A program made the translations under genes and the position numbers. A stretch of DNA of 9,086 nt from Candidatus Latescibacterota bacterium (GTDB lineage Bacteria; Latescibacterota; MVCY01). Positions 1 through 6,456 of this stretch are shown piece after piece (positions within the stretch are counted from its first letter, which is position 1; each line of letters starts with the position of its first letter). The notes beneath the pieces were generated by a model. That model had not been told where the DNA came from. It was given only the letters and a program-made list of their open reading frames with translations, and ran no database searches. The stretch spans positions 1-9,086 of the forward strand of contig JAUWEO010000056.1 in NCBI GenBank assembly GCA_030608245.1, written 5' to 3'.

Positions 1-2
1 TC

Positions 3-2657
3 TGGTTGCTGGTCTTCCACCTGATCAATGCGTTTTTGCTCTTGTTCATTGTCAGACATTTCGTAAAGCATCCAGGCAGTGCGGTGTTCACTGCTCTGAT
101 TTTCGGGCTTCATCCCTTAGCCTCGGTGGTGGTCAATAATATCAACTATTTCCATTATGTGTTTGGGTTAAGTTTCTATCTGGGTGCGCTTTGTTGTTAT
201 CTGTTATTCGCTCGTTCGCTGCGGAGATGGTTGTATATTGTGGCGGTGGTGTCATTCACTCTGGGATTGCTTACCTCCAAGGTGCTGCTGACGCTTCCAA
301 TAGTCTTGGGTGCATATGAGATTCTGTATCGCCGGTCCGGTTTTCGGTTGGCGCTTTTGCGCCTCTTCCCCTTTGTCGCATTCCCCTTGATTCTCTCGCC
401 TCTCTGGTTATTCTACAAGCCGCATCCGCTTCACTACAAGTATATTGAATTTCCGCCAGGAGCGGGCTGGTATAGCTTTTTCTCTGTGGTTGGTGCTACA
501 GGGTGGTATATCAAAGGCTTGCTGTTAGGGCAGGATATTCCAGTGATATTGCGTGAGGTGGTCGCACGCATCTACGGGATTATGGATTGGAGATTCCTGG
601 TTTGGGGACTGGTTGATCTGGGAATATTGATCGGAGCGGGATGGGCTCTGCTGAGGAAGCGCTGGGTTGGATTAGGCGTGGTGCTTGGGGTTGCGGCTAT
701 GTTTCCTTTTGTCTCGACGGCCTGGAATGGGGTGGAAGATTATCTCTCTTGGACCTATTTGTATGTTCCCCTGGCCGGGCTGGCTCTCTTGGTCGGGGGA
801 TTGGCCGATGCGCTGTGGCCTTCGGGTTGGCGGAGTTTGCGGGCTGGGATATTGGGAGTGTTATCCTTGATTGTGCTCTCCTATGGGATTCAACAGGTCC
901 GCCTGAACGTCGTTTCCCGCTCGGCGGTGGGGTACTGGGAGCGTGTCTTGCGGCTTAACCCGGACAGTGAAACTGCCTCTGTGGAGTTGGGCAAAGATTA
1001 TTTAGATCAGGGAGAGATGCCGCAGGCGCTTCGTTTTCTATTTTCTCCAGCGGTGAAGCAGATCCAGATATCCTCTCTGGCGATGGCCCGGTACTACTGT
1101 GATCAGGGCGATTATTTCGCTGCAGCCATTCATCTTGGGATGGTTGATCAGGAGGAGGAGGGCCTCCAGTTTCAGCGCTACCATACAACAGCGGCAGAGT
1201 TATTCTATGCTGCTGGAGCGATAGACCATGCAGAGGCGGCTTTGGGTATCACTTTAATGGCCAATCCACACAACATTGTGGCTATGGTGCGGCTGGCCGA
1301 GGTGTGGATGCTCAAAGGATACACACCCGCTGCAGAGAGATTGATCTCTCAGGCGCTGAGGATTGCGCCGTCCGACTCTAAGCTGGGTCGGATATGGGCT
1401 CTGATGGAAACTGGACGGAGGGCGTCTGTAACTCCCGAAATTCCGCGGATGGTGAATCCACCAGACCCCGGTTGGCTGAGGTATGTCCTACAAAGAATAA
1501 GAGATGCCCAGTTGCGGAAGGAGATCATTCAGTTAGGCGAACACCATCAACGCGATCCGGTGATCCAGATGGAGGCTGCCATCTGTTTGCTCAGGGACGG
1601 TTATCCTGACCGAGCGCTGTCCAAATTGGACTCTGTTACGCAGACACTTTCTTCTTATGCCTATGCGTGGGCGGCAAAGTGTTGGGCAGCATTGGAGGGA
1701 GGTGCCTACTCCCGGGCCGAGGAGGCAGGCCGACGGGCGCTGCAACTGGATCCGCAGAGTCCGGCAGCGCACAGCGCTCTCGGAATTCTGTTCAGGACCC
1801 TGGCGGACGACCCTCGAGATGGTGAACCGGCCCGTGAGCGCAAGCTCGACCGCGCGATCCAATACTACCAGCATGCCCTTCAGCTCGACCCGCGTTACGT
1901 GGCCGCCCATAACAGCTTGGGCAACCTCTTGGCCGATCAGGACAGGTCCGATGAGGCCATCGAGCATTATCGCCAAGCCCTACGTATCAGGCCGGACTAT
2001 GCCGAAGCGCACAATAACCTTGGGCTCACCCTCGCCGGGCAAGGCAAGCCGGACGAGGCCATCGAACACTATCGTCAGGCTCTGCGCATTAGGCCAGACT
2101 TTGTTGAAGCACATACCAACTTGGGAGTTATCCTCTTCCAACAGGACAATCCCAAACAGGCTATAGACCATTTCCGGCAGGCTCTGCGGAACAGGCCGGA
2201 CTATGCCGAAGCGCACAGCAACTTAGGTGCCGTTCTCGTTCAACAGGGCAAAAGCCAGCAGGGCATAGAGCATTTTCAACAGGCCCTGCGGAGCAAGCCG
2301 GACTGTGCCAAAGCGCGCCACAATCTGGTTATGGTGCTGATAAGGCAGCGTCGGTTCGGCGAGGCCCTCAGCTTGGTCTGGCAGCTGGCTACTTGTTCGG
2401 ACCCCAATCTGCGCAACGGCTTCGAGGCGGTACGATTAGCCAGGCAAATCTGCCAGGCTATGGAATACAAGCACCCTCAAGCCTTGGATGTCCTCGCCGC
2501 CGCCTATGCTGAAACAGGCCGTTTCGACGAAGCCATCTATGCTGCTCAACAGGCCATTCAATTCGCCGTCCGGGCAGGCCATACTGGTTTGGCCAGGCAG
2601 ATCGACGCGAGGCTCAAATTGTATAAAACCCATCGGGCCTATCACAAACAGCCGTGA
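3..2657 (+). CDS. TMTC-like polytopic membrane protein with C-terminal TPR array (5' partial)
   Basis: The frame is open to the left edge (a Trp codon precedes the first possible TTG start), so the N-terminus is missing. The first ~300 visible residues form about ten hydrophobic segments (roughly 2-18, 26-44, 49-70, 76-100, 118-136, 155-176, 198-216, 221-238, 248-268, 277-295). They carry family-like stretches: FGLHPL near residue 33, then LGLLTSK..LTLPIVL, and YLYVPLAGLALL near 253. These resemble the membrane half of bacterial TMTC/PMT-type GT-C proteins, which are thought to transfer sugars from lipid carriers outside the cytoplasmic membrane. Degenerate TPRs begin near residue 318. Residues ~600-790 are clear 34-residue TPRs with A..NLG..L..QG....AI.HY.QAL..P patterns. 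The C-terminal block (EAVRLA near 807, LAAAYAETGRFDEA, RLKLYKTHRAY) is a hallmark ending of this family. Membrane location is confident; substrate and catalytic activity are inferred. It converges on the OCD-family gene. Confidence 0.92.
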   Translation, partial: WLLVFHLINAFLLLFIVRHFVKHPGSAVFTALIFGLHPLASVVVNNINYFHYVFGLSFYLGALCCYLLFARSLRRWLYIVAVVSFTLGLLTSKVLLTLPIVLGAYEILYRRSGFRLALLRLFPFVAFPLILSPLWLFYKPHPLHYKYIEFPPGAGWYSFFSVVGATGWYIKGLLLGQDIPVILREVVARIYGIMDWRFLVWGLVDLGILIGAGWALLRKRWVGLGVVLGVAAMFPFVSTAWNGVEDYLSWTYLYVPLAGLALLVGGLADALWPSGWRSLRAGILGVLSLIVLSYGIQQVRLNVVSRSAVGYWERVLRLNPDSETASVELGKDYLDQGEMPQALRFLFSPAVKQIQISSLAMARYYCDQGDYFAAAIHLGMVDQEEEGLQFQRYHTTAAELFYAAGAIDHAEAALGITLMANPHNIVAMVRLAEVWMLKGYTPAAERLISQALRIAPSDSKLGRIWALMETGRRASVTPEIPRMVNPPDPGWLRYVLQRIRDAQLRKEIIQLGEHHQRDPVIQMEAAICLLRDGYPDRALSKLDSVTQTLSSYAYAWAAKCWAALEGGAYSRAEEAGRRALQLDPQSPAAHSALGILFRTLADDPRDGEPARERKLDRAIQYYQHALQLDPRYVAAHNSLGNLLADQDRSDEAIEHYRQALRIRPDYAEAHNNLGLTLAGQGKPDEAIEHYRQALRIRPDFVEAHTNLGVILFQQDNPKQAIDHFRQALRNRPDYAEAHSNLGAVLVQQGKSQQGIEHFQQALRSKPDCAKARHNLVMVLIRQRRFGEALSLVWQLATCSDPNLRNGFEAVRLARQICQAMEYKHPQALDVLAAAYAETGRFDEAIYAAQQAIQFAVRAGHTGLARQIDARLKLYKTHRAYHKQP
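1908..2315 (+). repeat. Four tandem 102-bp TPR-coding units
   Basis: Units starting at 1908, 2010, 2112 and 2214 repeat with a 102-bp period (34 codons), beginning at the His or equivalent codon of the AEAHNNLG-type segment (residues 635, 669, 703, 737). Similarity is visible at DNA level as well as in protein: for example, gaggccatcga is followed by ca(t/c)tatcg(c/t)ca(a/g)gc in two adjacent units, and ggccggactatgccgaagcgca recurs 204 bases apart in almost the same form. The upstream TPRs (residues ~318-600) are far more diverged. The block therefore looks like a recent internal expansion or gene-conversion tract. Confidence 0.85.
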
Positions 2658-2663
2658 GATCTT

Positions 2664-2706
2664 ACTGGCTTTGTGCCTCGCCGGCTTGTGGTAAGGCTCC
2701 GCCAGT
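2664..2706. terminator. Weak hairpin between convergent genes
   Basis: ACTGGC (2664-2669) is complementary to GCCAGT (2701-2706), with an inner GCCT/AGGC pairing. It lies between two convergent stop codons, where a bidirectional terminator is expected. There is no convincing T-tract on either side, so a rho-independent terminator is possible but not well supported. Confidence 0.3.
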
Positions 2707-3683
2707 CAAAGAGGCAAGATTGTGCCTATTCCCTGAACCTTTGCCCGTCGGTATACCTCGATGCCGACGGCCATATCCTCCAGGGCCAAACCCAGGTTCA
2801 TGGAGATAATTCTCTCCTCCTCATCTTCCCGACCGCGCTTCTTGCCGGCGACAATCTCCCCCAGGTGGGCATAGACCTCGGGGATATTCTGGAAATACCC
2901 CTCTTTCCGGTAGTAGAAAAGCTGGTCTGTATCGTCAGTGCAGAATTTGTCTGCACCATGAAGGACCGAGGGCTTCCAGTAGGAATCAAAATCCACTGGG
3001 CAGGCAAATCCGCCGGGTTTGAACCATTCATCTTCGATTACCGGGTTGGGGTACTTTGAGATTGGACCGGCAGTGACCACCAGGTCTGCGTCGCGCACTG
3101 CCTCCTCAGAAGAGATGACCACCTTTACCTCTACATTCAGTTTCTCGCTCATTTCCTGAGCGTATTTTTCGGCATTGGCCCGGTGAATATCGTAGGCCTT
3201 CACGTATTGCAATCCGGGAAACGCTACCTTTAGAGCTTCCAGATTGCTTCGGCCCTGTACACCGCAGCCCAGAATACCCAGGATTTGGGAATCTCTCTGT
3301 GCCAGGTATTTAGCCGCTACTGCCGTAGCCGCCCCTGTTCGCATCGCCGTAATCCAGGTACAATCCATCACCGCCACCGGAAGACCGGTGTCCGGATCAT
3401 TTAGAATCAGAAGTCCGGAGATATAGGGCAAACCCAGTTTATGATTTTCTGGAAACCCGCTTACCCATTTCACCCCTACTGAACCAAGCTGGGGAATGAA
3501 AGCAGGCATGGCGTGAATAAAGGCATCTGCTTTTGGGTGGACCCCTGGCTTAGGGGGCATTTCCACCCTTCCTTCTCCCTTCTCCCGCAGTGCCCCTTCT
3601 ACCGCCTGAACTATTTGGTACATCCCTAAGTTCACCACTTCTATATCACGGCGCGAAAGATACAGCAACTCAAGCTTTGCCAT
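2706..3683 (-). CDS. Ornithine cyclodeaminase/mu-crystallin family dehydrogenase
   Basis: The 325-residue product has the length and layout of the OCD/mu-crystallin family (PF02423), cytosolic NAD(P)-dependent enzymes that include ornithine cyclodeaminase, archaeal alanine dehydrogenase and imine reductases. Visible features are the substrate-side GVKWVSGFPEN segment with Lys72; MRTGAAT with Arg115, which binds the substrate carboxylate in characterised members; the Rossmann loop GILGCGVQGRSN (G139, G141, G144); an acidic residue after the next strand (KAYDIHRAN) that may bind the cofactor ribose; and the typical tail motif GEIVAGKKRGRE. The region that normally reads G-x-D-x-x-AVG is instead ACPVDFDSYWKP, so this is a divergent subfamily and true ornithine cyclodeaminase activity should not be assumed. 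The ATG at 3683 has AAGGAG 8 bases upstream. It lies 3 bases after the stop of the preceding fragment, so it was probably translated by coupling to it. Confidence 0.93.
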   Translation of the reverse strand: MAKLELLYLSRRDIEVVNLGMYQIVQAVEGALREKGEGRVEMPPKPGVHPKADAFIHAMPAFIPQLGSVGVKWVSGFPENHKLGLPYISGLLILNDPDTGLPVAVMDCTWITAMRTGAATAVAAKYLAQRDSQILGILGCGVQGRSNLEALKVAFPGLQYVKAYDIHRANAEKYAQEMSEKLNVEVKVVISSEEAVRDADLVVTAGPISKYPNPVIEDEWFKPGGFACPVDFDSYWKPSVLHGADKFCTDDTDQLFYYRKEGYFQNIPEVYAHLGEIVAGKKRGREDEEERIISMNLGLALEDMAVGIEVYRRAKVQGIGTILPL

Positions 3684-3686
3684 CGG

Positions 3687-3911
3687 TCAATCTCCTTCTG
3701 AGAACATCTTGGTCAGTTGCTTTGCCAAATCGTCAGTTGCGGAAACATAGTGTTGATCTTTCAAATAGTGCACATGGATAAGCAGAGTGTTAAGCCAATA
3801 GAACAGACGTCGGACTTGATAGCCTTCCATCAAAGGGTGCATCTGAATGTAGATCTCAAAGAAAGTGGGACCGACTGTATGCCATGTCTTTAAATAGGTC
3901 CATCTTAACAC
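3687..3911 (-). pseudogene. C-terminal remnant resembling fructosamine kinase/aminoglycoside phosphotransferase family
   Basis: This 74-codon frame opens with GTG at 3911 directly after an in-frame TAG and ends 3 bases before the OCD-family ATG. Its central part (FFEIYIQMHPLMEGY, then RR.FYWLNTLLIHVHYL and a Tyr a few residues on) resembles the extreme C-terminus of fructosamine kinase-like proteins, where FF..Y....PL..GY..RR.LY.L..LL.H...FGG.Y is usual. Intact members run to about 290 residues and carry the ATP-binding and catalytic HGD loop, all of which is missing. The space where it should be is occupied by the DUF192 gene, which ends 15 bases upstream. I infer a 5'-deleted relic that keeps the ribosome entry site for the next gene. 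It could instead be a real small protein using the GTG. The family assignment rests on a short stretch recalled by eye and is moderate. Confidence 0.5.
3692..3697 (-). promoter_or_regulatory. RBS of the OCD-family gene, inside the upstream fragment
   Basis: On the minus strand, AAGGAG sits 8 bases before the ATG at 3683. It fixes that start, and it overlaps the last codons of the upstream 74-codon fragment. Such an overlap is typical of translationally coupled operon neighbours. Confidence 0.8.
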
Positions 3912-3926
3912 CTACTGAATCATGCT

Positions 3927-4445
3927 CTATCTTAACTGAAGGTTAAATGTTATCTTATCTCCTACCTCGATGCCGTTTTTTCTAAACCAGCCCTGATTCA
4001 TCTCCAGGGCATACAGCACTGGATAAGCAGAAGTATGGAGAGTCGAGTCTTGTGGCTGCATATCCTCGATTTGAACAATCTCTCCTTTTCTACCTATAAA
4101 AGCGATACTTAACGGAATAGATGTATTTTTCATCCAAAAAGAATGATGCCCTTCTGTGTCGAAAACGAATAGCATGCCCTCATTCTCAGGAAGGTAGGCA
4201 CGAGACATTAGCCCTTGCCGACGGGATTGGGGGGTGTCGCAGACTTCTGCTGTTATTGAGATATCCCCCACTCGAATGGGTATTTTCCTCAGAGGTTTTG
4301 TGATTTTCGTGACAGAATACCGTTCTGAGTGGGGTGATTCCTCCTGTTTTTCCCCGCATGTCAGTGATAGGACTGCAACTCCCACCAAAATTCCCTTTAG
4401 GCAACAGACAGAGATTCCACCTTTTGAAATTCGGACAATTCCCAT
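3927..4445 (-). CDS. DUF192 family lipoprotein
   Basis: This is a 172-residue protein of the DUF192 family (PF02643), small exported proteins of unsettled function with a compact beta fold. The hallmark blocks are all present in order: EVCDTP..RRQGLMSR (67-82), EGMLFVFD (89-96), SFWMKNTSIPLSIAFI (102-117), GEIVQIEDMQP (121-131), YPVLYALEMNQGWF (141-154) and a final GIEVGDKI (158-165). Residues 12-29 are hydrophobic and end at Cys30, followed by a polar stretch, so a lipid-anchored envelope protein is likely. The lipobox reads L-S-L-T-C rather than L-(A/S)-(G/A)-C. The frame stays open back to 4610, but the strong promoter -10 at 4601-4606 overlaps that extension and no earlier ATG exists. The ATG at 4445, preceded by GGGAAAG with a 6-base spacer, is therefore the best start. 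It heads a probable operon with the kinase-like fragment and the OCD-family gene. Confidence 0.92.
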   Translation of the reverse strand: MGIVRISKGGISVCCLKGILVGVAVLSLTCGEKQEESPHSERYSVTKITKPLRKIPIRVGDISITAEVCDTPQSRRQGLMSRAYLPENEGMLFVFDTEGHHSFWMKNTSIPLSIAFIGRKGEIVQIEDMQPQDSTLHTSAYPVLYALEMNQGWFRKNGIEVGDKITFNLQLR

Positions 4446-4600
4446 TCTGTTCTTTCCCACGCCGAAGCCTCCGAGGCCCCTTCTCCCAGGCTGTCCCCAT
4501 TCTACTCGGCGGCCCCTACTTGAATCAGTTTTGAAGCCATTTTTGCCTTCCCAGCCATTTTTATTGCAGATGTGATAGCTGGACTGGAAATTACGCCAGA
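4446..4600 (-). other. G-run-containing 5' leader of the DUF192 transcript
   Basis: This stretch lies between the predicted transcription start and the ATG. On the transcript it contains four closely placed G-runs (GGGG, GGGG, GGG, GGGG, about 4515-4473), followed by GGAGGC. A short frame, MAGKAKMASKLIQVGAAE, ends at 4502 but has no convincing ribosome site of its own. I see no known riboswitch class here. Confidence 0.35.
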
Positions 4601-4629
4601 AGTATAGCAAATTCTTGAGAAGTTGTCAA
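4601..4629 (-). promoter_or_regulatory. Near-consensus sigma70-type promoter for the DUF192-OCD group
   Basis: Read on the minus strand, a perfect -35 TTGACA (4629-4624) is followed after exactly 17 bases by -10 TATACT (4606-4601). Transcription would start near 4594, leaving a leader of about 150 bases before the DUF192 ATG. No other gene lies between, so it should drive the leftward operon constitutively unless the leader is regulated. Confidence 0.75.
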
Positions 4630-4745
4630 CAAAAAAGCAAGATTGAGTGGCAATCAGGGCAGACCTCATTTGACAACCATCAGCGGGCACTTCCGAGATT
4701 TATTTCAAGCACAGTGTCATTTTTTACTCCAGATGAGATTTAGTA

Positions 4746-4754
4746 TGTTATATT
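4746..4754 (+). promoter_or_regulatory. Candidate extended -10 promoter for the URO-D gene
   Basis: TGTTATATT matches the extended -10 pattern TGnTATAAT with one mismatch. No good -35 hexamer lies 16-19 bases upstream, as is tolerated for extended -10 promoters. It would give a leader of about 225 bases before 4987. The support is weak. Confidence 0.25.
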
Positions 4755-4965
4755 ATCCACAAAAATCAGCAAGGTAGCTTGAACGACAACGGCAGGAAAA
4801 GTCGATATTTGCACTGGCCATGGGAATCATCACCAATTGGCCATCGCCTGCTTGAAATGGGGTAACATCAAATAGTCTCTCCAATCACGCTTCACATTTC
4901 ACGCTTTCCAGCAAGCCTGTTCCGAACGCAAGAAGGCGATAACTAAAAAAGTCCTATTATTAGCT

Positions 4966-4972
4966 AAGGAAG
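4966..4972 (+). promoter_or_regulatory. Distant RBS of the URO-D gene
   Basis: AAGGAAG lies 14 bases before the ATG at 4987, longer than the usual 5-10. An in-frame TAA at 4978-4980 rules out an earlier start, and the protein begins with the family-typical ERV..A..H..PDR block. The ATG is therefore kept despite the loose spacing. Confidence 0.5.
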
Positions 4973-4986
4973 ACCCCTAAGATCCA

Positions 4987-6174
4987 ATGACCAGGATAGA
5001 ACGAGTCCGATGTGCTTTTGAACATCAGCAGCCTGATCGCACCCCCATTGCGGAGAATTTGATCAAATCTCCCACGTTTGATGTTCTGATCGGCCGTCCA
5101 AGCATCGTCTCCAATTTCAGATACAGAATGAAATGTCTGAAAGAATGGAAGTGGGAAAGGGTTGTTGAACAGGAGGTAAAGGATTATATTGATCTTTACC
5201 AACTGCTTGACCTTGATATGATGGCCATCGGGAAGAATCTACCGAAGGATTTCGCCCGGCCTGAGAAGATCGGGGATGCTATTTGGCGACAGGGCGACGA
5301 GATTATGAAGTACCACGAAAGCAGCGATGTCATCGAATGGATTGCCAAAGGTGAGCTTCCGGAGGTAGAAAGAGAGAAGCTCCACCTAAAAGGGCTCTCC
5401 GAGCCATCCGAGGCGAAGCCTGTTGTGGTGAGAGAAGATGAACTACACGTGTTGAGGGCGCTGTGCAGTCATTTTGAAAAACAGGGTGATCCCCCGGCGT
5501 TAGTTGCTCCGTGTTACTCGTTGGGTGTTGCCTGGTTGCCGTCCTACCAGTTGCTCTGGTTCCATACTTGTCCGGATGAGCTTCACGAGGACTATCGGCG
5601 GATCACGGACGTCACTATCAGAGAGATGGAGTTCTGGGCCGAGCAGGGCGCGATAGTCTTCGGCGTTGGTGGCGATTTAGCATCCGATAAAGGCCCGATC
5701 ATTTCTCCGGAGCATTACGATGAGTTTATCATGCCGGAGATAAAAAGGCAGGCGGAGGCGGCCCATCAACTCGGCGGCTATGCTGTTAACACTACCGACG
5801 GCTATCTGTGGCCGATCCTCGACAGTTTTCTGCTGGGAACGAACGTGGACGGTTACGCCGAGATAGACAAAGGCGCCGGAATGGAGATCAAACAGCTTAA
5901 AGAATGCTATGGCGAGCAGACCTGTTTTATCGGCAATGTGGATGCACGGGTGACGCTCTGTTCGGGAACCACCGGGGAAGTGAGGCGCGAAGTACATGGG
6001 TTGCTCGATGCCGGTGCAGGTAATGGTGGCCATATTCTCATGAGCAGCAATTGCATCCACAAGGATGTTAACCCCGAGAACTACATAGCTATGGTGCAGG
6101 CTTATCGGGAGCACTTCGGGTTACCAGGACTGGATCTCGAAGGTGTTTTAGCAGCAAGCAGCAAGGGAAGGTGA
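4987..6174 (+). CDS. URO-D superfamily protein (uroporphyrinogen decarboxylase/MtaA-like)
   Basis: The 395-residue protein has the URO-D superfamily (PF01208) layout. The N-terminal block is RIERVRCAFEHQQPDRTPI (3-21). The middle holds GVGGDLASDKGPIISPEHYDEF (about 223-244), where DLA.. KGP.ISPE is the usual signature. Then come a GTNVDGYAEIDKGAGM block, FIGNVDARVTLCSGT, and GGHILMSSNCIHKDVNPENYIAM near the end. The superfamily includes heme-pathway uroporphyrinogen decarboxylases (about 350 residues) and cobamide-dependent methyltransferases such as MtaA/MtbA. Extra length, the GGDLAS..GP motif and the context fit the second, environmental branch rather than HemE. The zinc motif HxC of MtaA is not present: the aligned position reads NTTDGY (268-273), so the expected His is Thr and the Cys is Asp271, while a Cys (356) remains in SSNCIH. 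Classical MtaA chemistry is therefore doubtful. The protein is cytosolic with no signal peptide. Substrate unknown. Confidence 0.9.
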   Translation: MTRIERVRCAFEHQQPDRTPIAENLIKSPTFDVLIGRPSIVSNFRYRMKCLKEWKWERVVEQEVKDYIDLYQLLDLDMMAIGKNLPKDFARPEKIGDAIWRQGDEIMKYHESSDVIEWIAKGELPEVEREKLHLKGLSEPSEAKPVVVREDELHVLRALCSHFEKQGDPPALVAPCYSLGVAWLPSYQLLWFHTCPDELHEDYRRITDVTIREMEFWAEQGAIVFGVGGDLASDKGPIISPEHYDEFIMPEIKRQAEAAHQLGGYAVNTTDGYLWPILDSFLLGTNVDGYAEIDKGAGMEIKQLKECYGEQTCFIGNVDARVTLCSGTTGEVRREVHGLLDAGAGNGGHILMSSNCIHKDVNPENYIAMVQAYREHFGLPGLDLEGVLAASSKGR

Positions 6175-6225
6175 AATAGATCCCCAAAAAGCCAAAACAG
6201 GAAAAATCAAAATCGGGAGCATGAG

Positions 6226-6407
6226 ATGTCGAATTTGCTGAGGGATTTCAGAGCTCGTTGTGAAGAAATCCGGTGGAAAGCGAGCTCCTCGCCGCAAAAG
6301 ACGGAGGGGGGTACATCTACCATTCCGACCACTCTGTGCCGCCTTCGGTGAGTTTTGAGAGCTATGAGTGGGCGATGGAACTGGTGGACCGATATGGGAG
6401 ATTCTGA
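6226..6407 (+). pseudogene. Frameshifted C-terminal relic of a second URO-D family gene
   Basis: The frame 6282-6407 reads ELLAAKDGGGYIYHSDHS, then VPPSVSFESYEWAMELV and DRYGRF, and stops with TGA. This is the characteristic last segment of URO-D-like proteins (GGGYIYHSDHSVPP.VSFENY....ELV..YG). An in-frame TGA at 6261-6263 closes it upstream. The adjacent frame from an ATG at 6226 reads MSNLLRDFRARCEEIRWK, which fits the preceding helix of the same family, so a frameshift near 6279 seems to separate the two. Everything further upstream is missing, and the intact URO-D gene ends 51 bases before. The relic sequence is clearly different from the C-terminus of that intact gene (GGHILMSSNCIH), so it is the tail of another, lost paralog and not a recent duplicate. 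No start signal serves it. Confidence 0.75.
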
Positions 6408-6456
6408 TTGTTTCTATAATTCCTCTTTGATCCTTTCGCAAAGAAGTCTTTTTCTT

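Larger units (their letters stand above)
4630..4986. other. Divergent intergenic region, no gene seen
   Basis: No coding frame with recognisable content lies between the leftward promoter and the URO-D start. Small items seen: two TGGCCA palindromes (4815-4820 and 4838-4843), and an 8-base direct repeat TCACGCTT (4885-4892 and 4899-4906) with a 14-base period. Either could be an operator or chance. I could not recognise a cobalamin (B12) riboswitch, which would have been informative upstream of a corrinoid-type enzyme. Confidence 0.5.

Noticed and set aside
1533..2166. Alternative-frame open frames in the TPR region on both strands
   Set aside because: They arise from the repetitive codon pattern of the TPR units and mirror the 102-bp period; no independent protein features are present.
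4446..4610. N-terminal extension of the DUF192 protein by 55 codons
   Set aside because: It would start on a TTG lying next to and inside the promoter -10 region. The extension is Gly/Arg-rich with no family similarity, and it would bury the signal sequence that begins properly at the ATG at 4445.
4670..4675. Plus-strand TTGACA as a -35 for the URO-D gene
   Set aside because: No acceptable -10 hexamer lies 16-18 bases downstream on the plus strand.
4761..4986. Cobalamin riboswitch ahead of the URO-D gene
   Set aside because: I looked for the conserved B12-box type sequence and its flanking stems and could not find them.
6148..6441. Reverse-strand frame across the URO-D end and relic
   Set aside because: The forward strand holds the URO-D C-terminus and the URO-D-like relic, whereas the reverse translation is low-complexity Pro/Arg/Ser sequence.
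6431..6455. Rho-independent terminator CTTTcgcAAAG followed by a T-rich run
   Set aside because: The stem is only four A-T-rich pairs and the T-run is offset from it by several bases, too weak to call.
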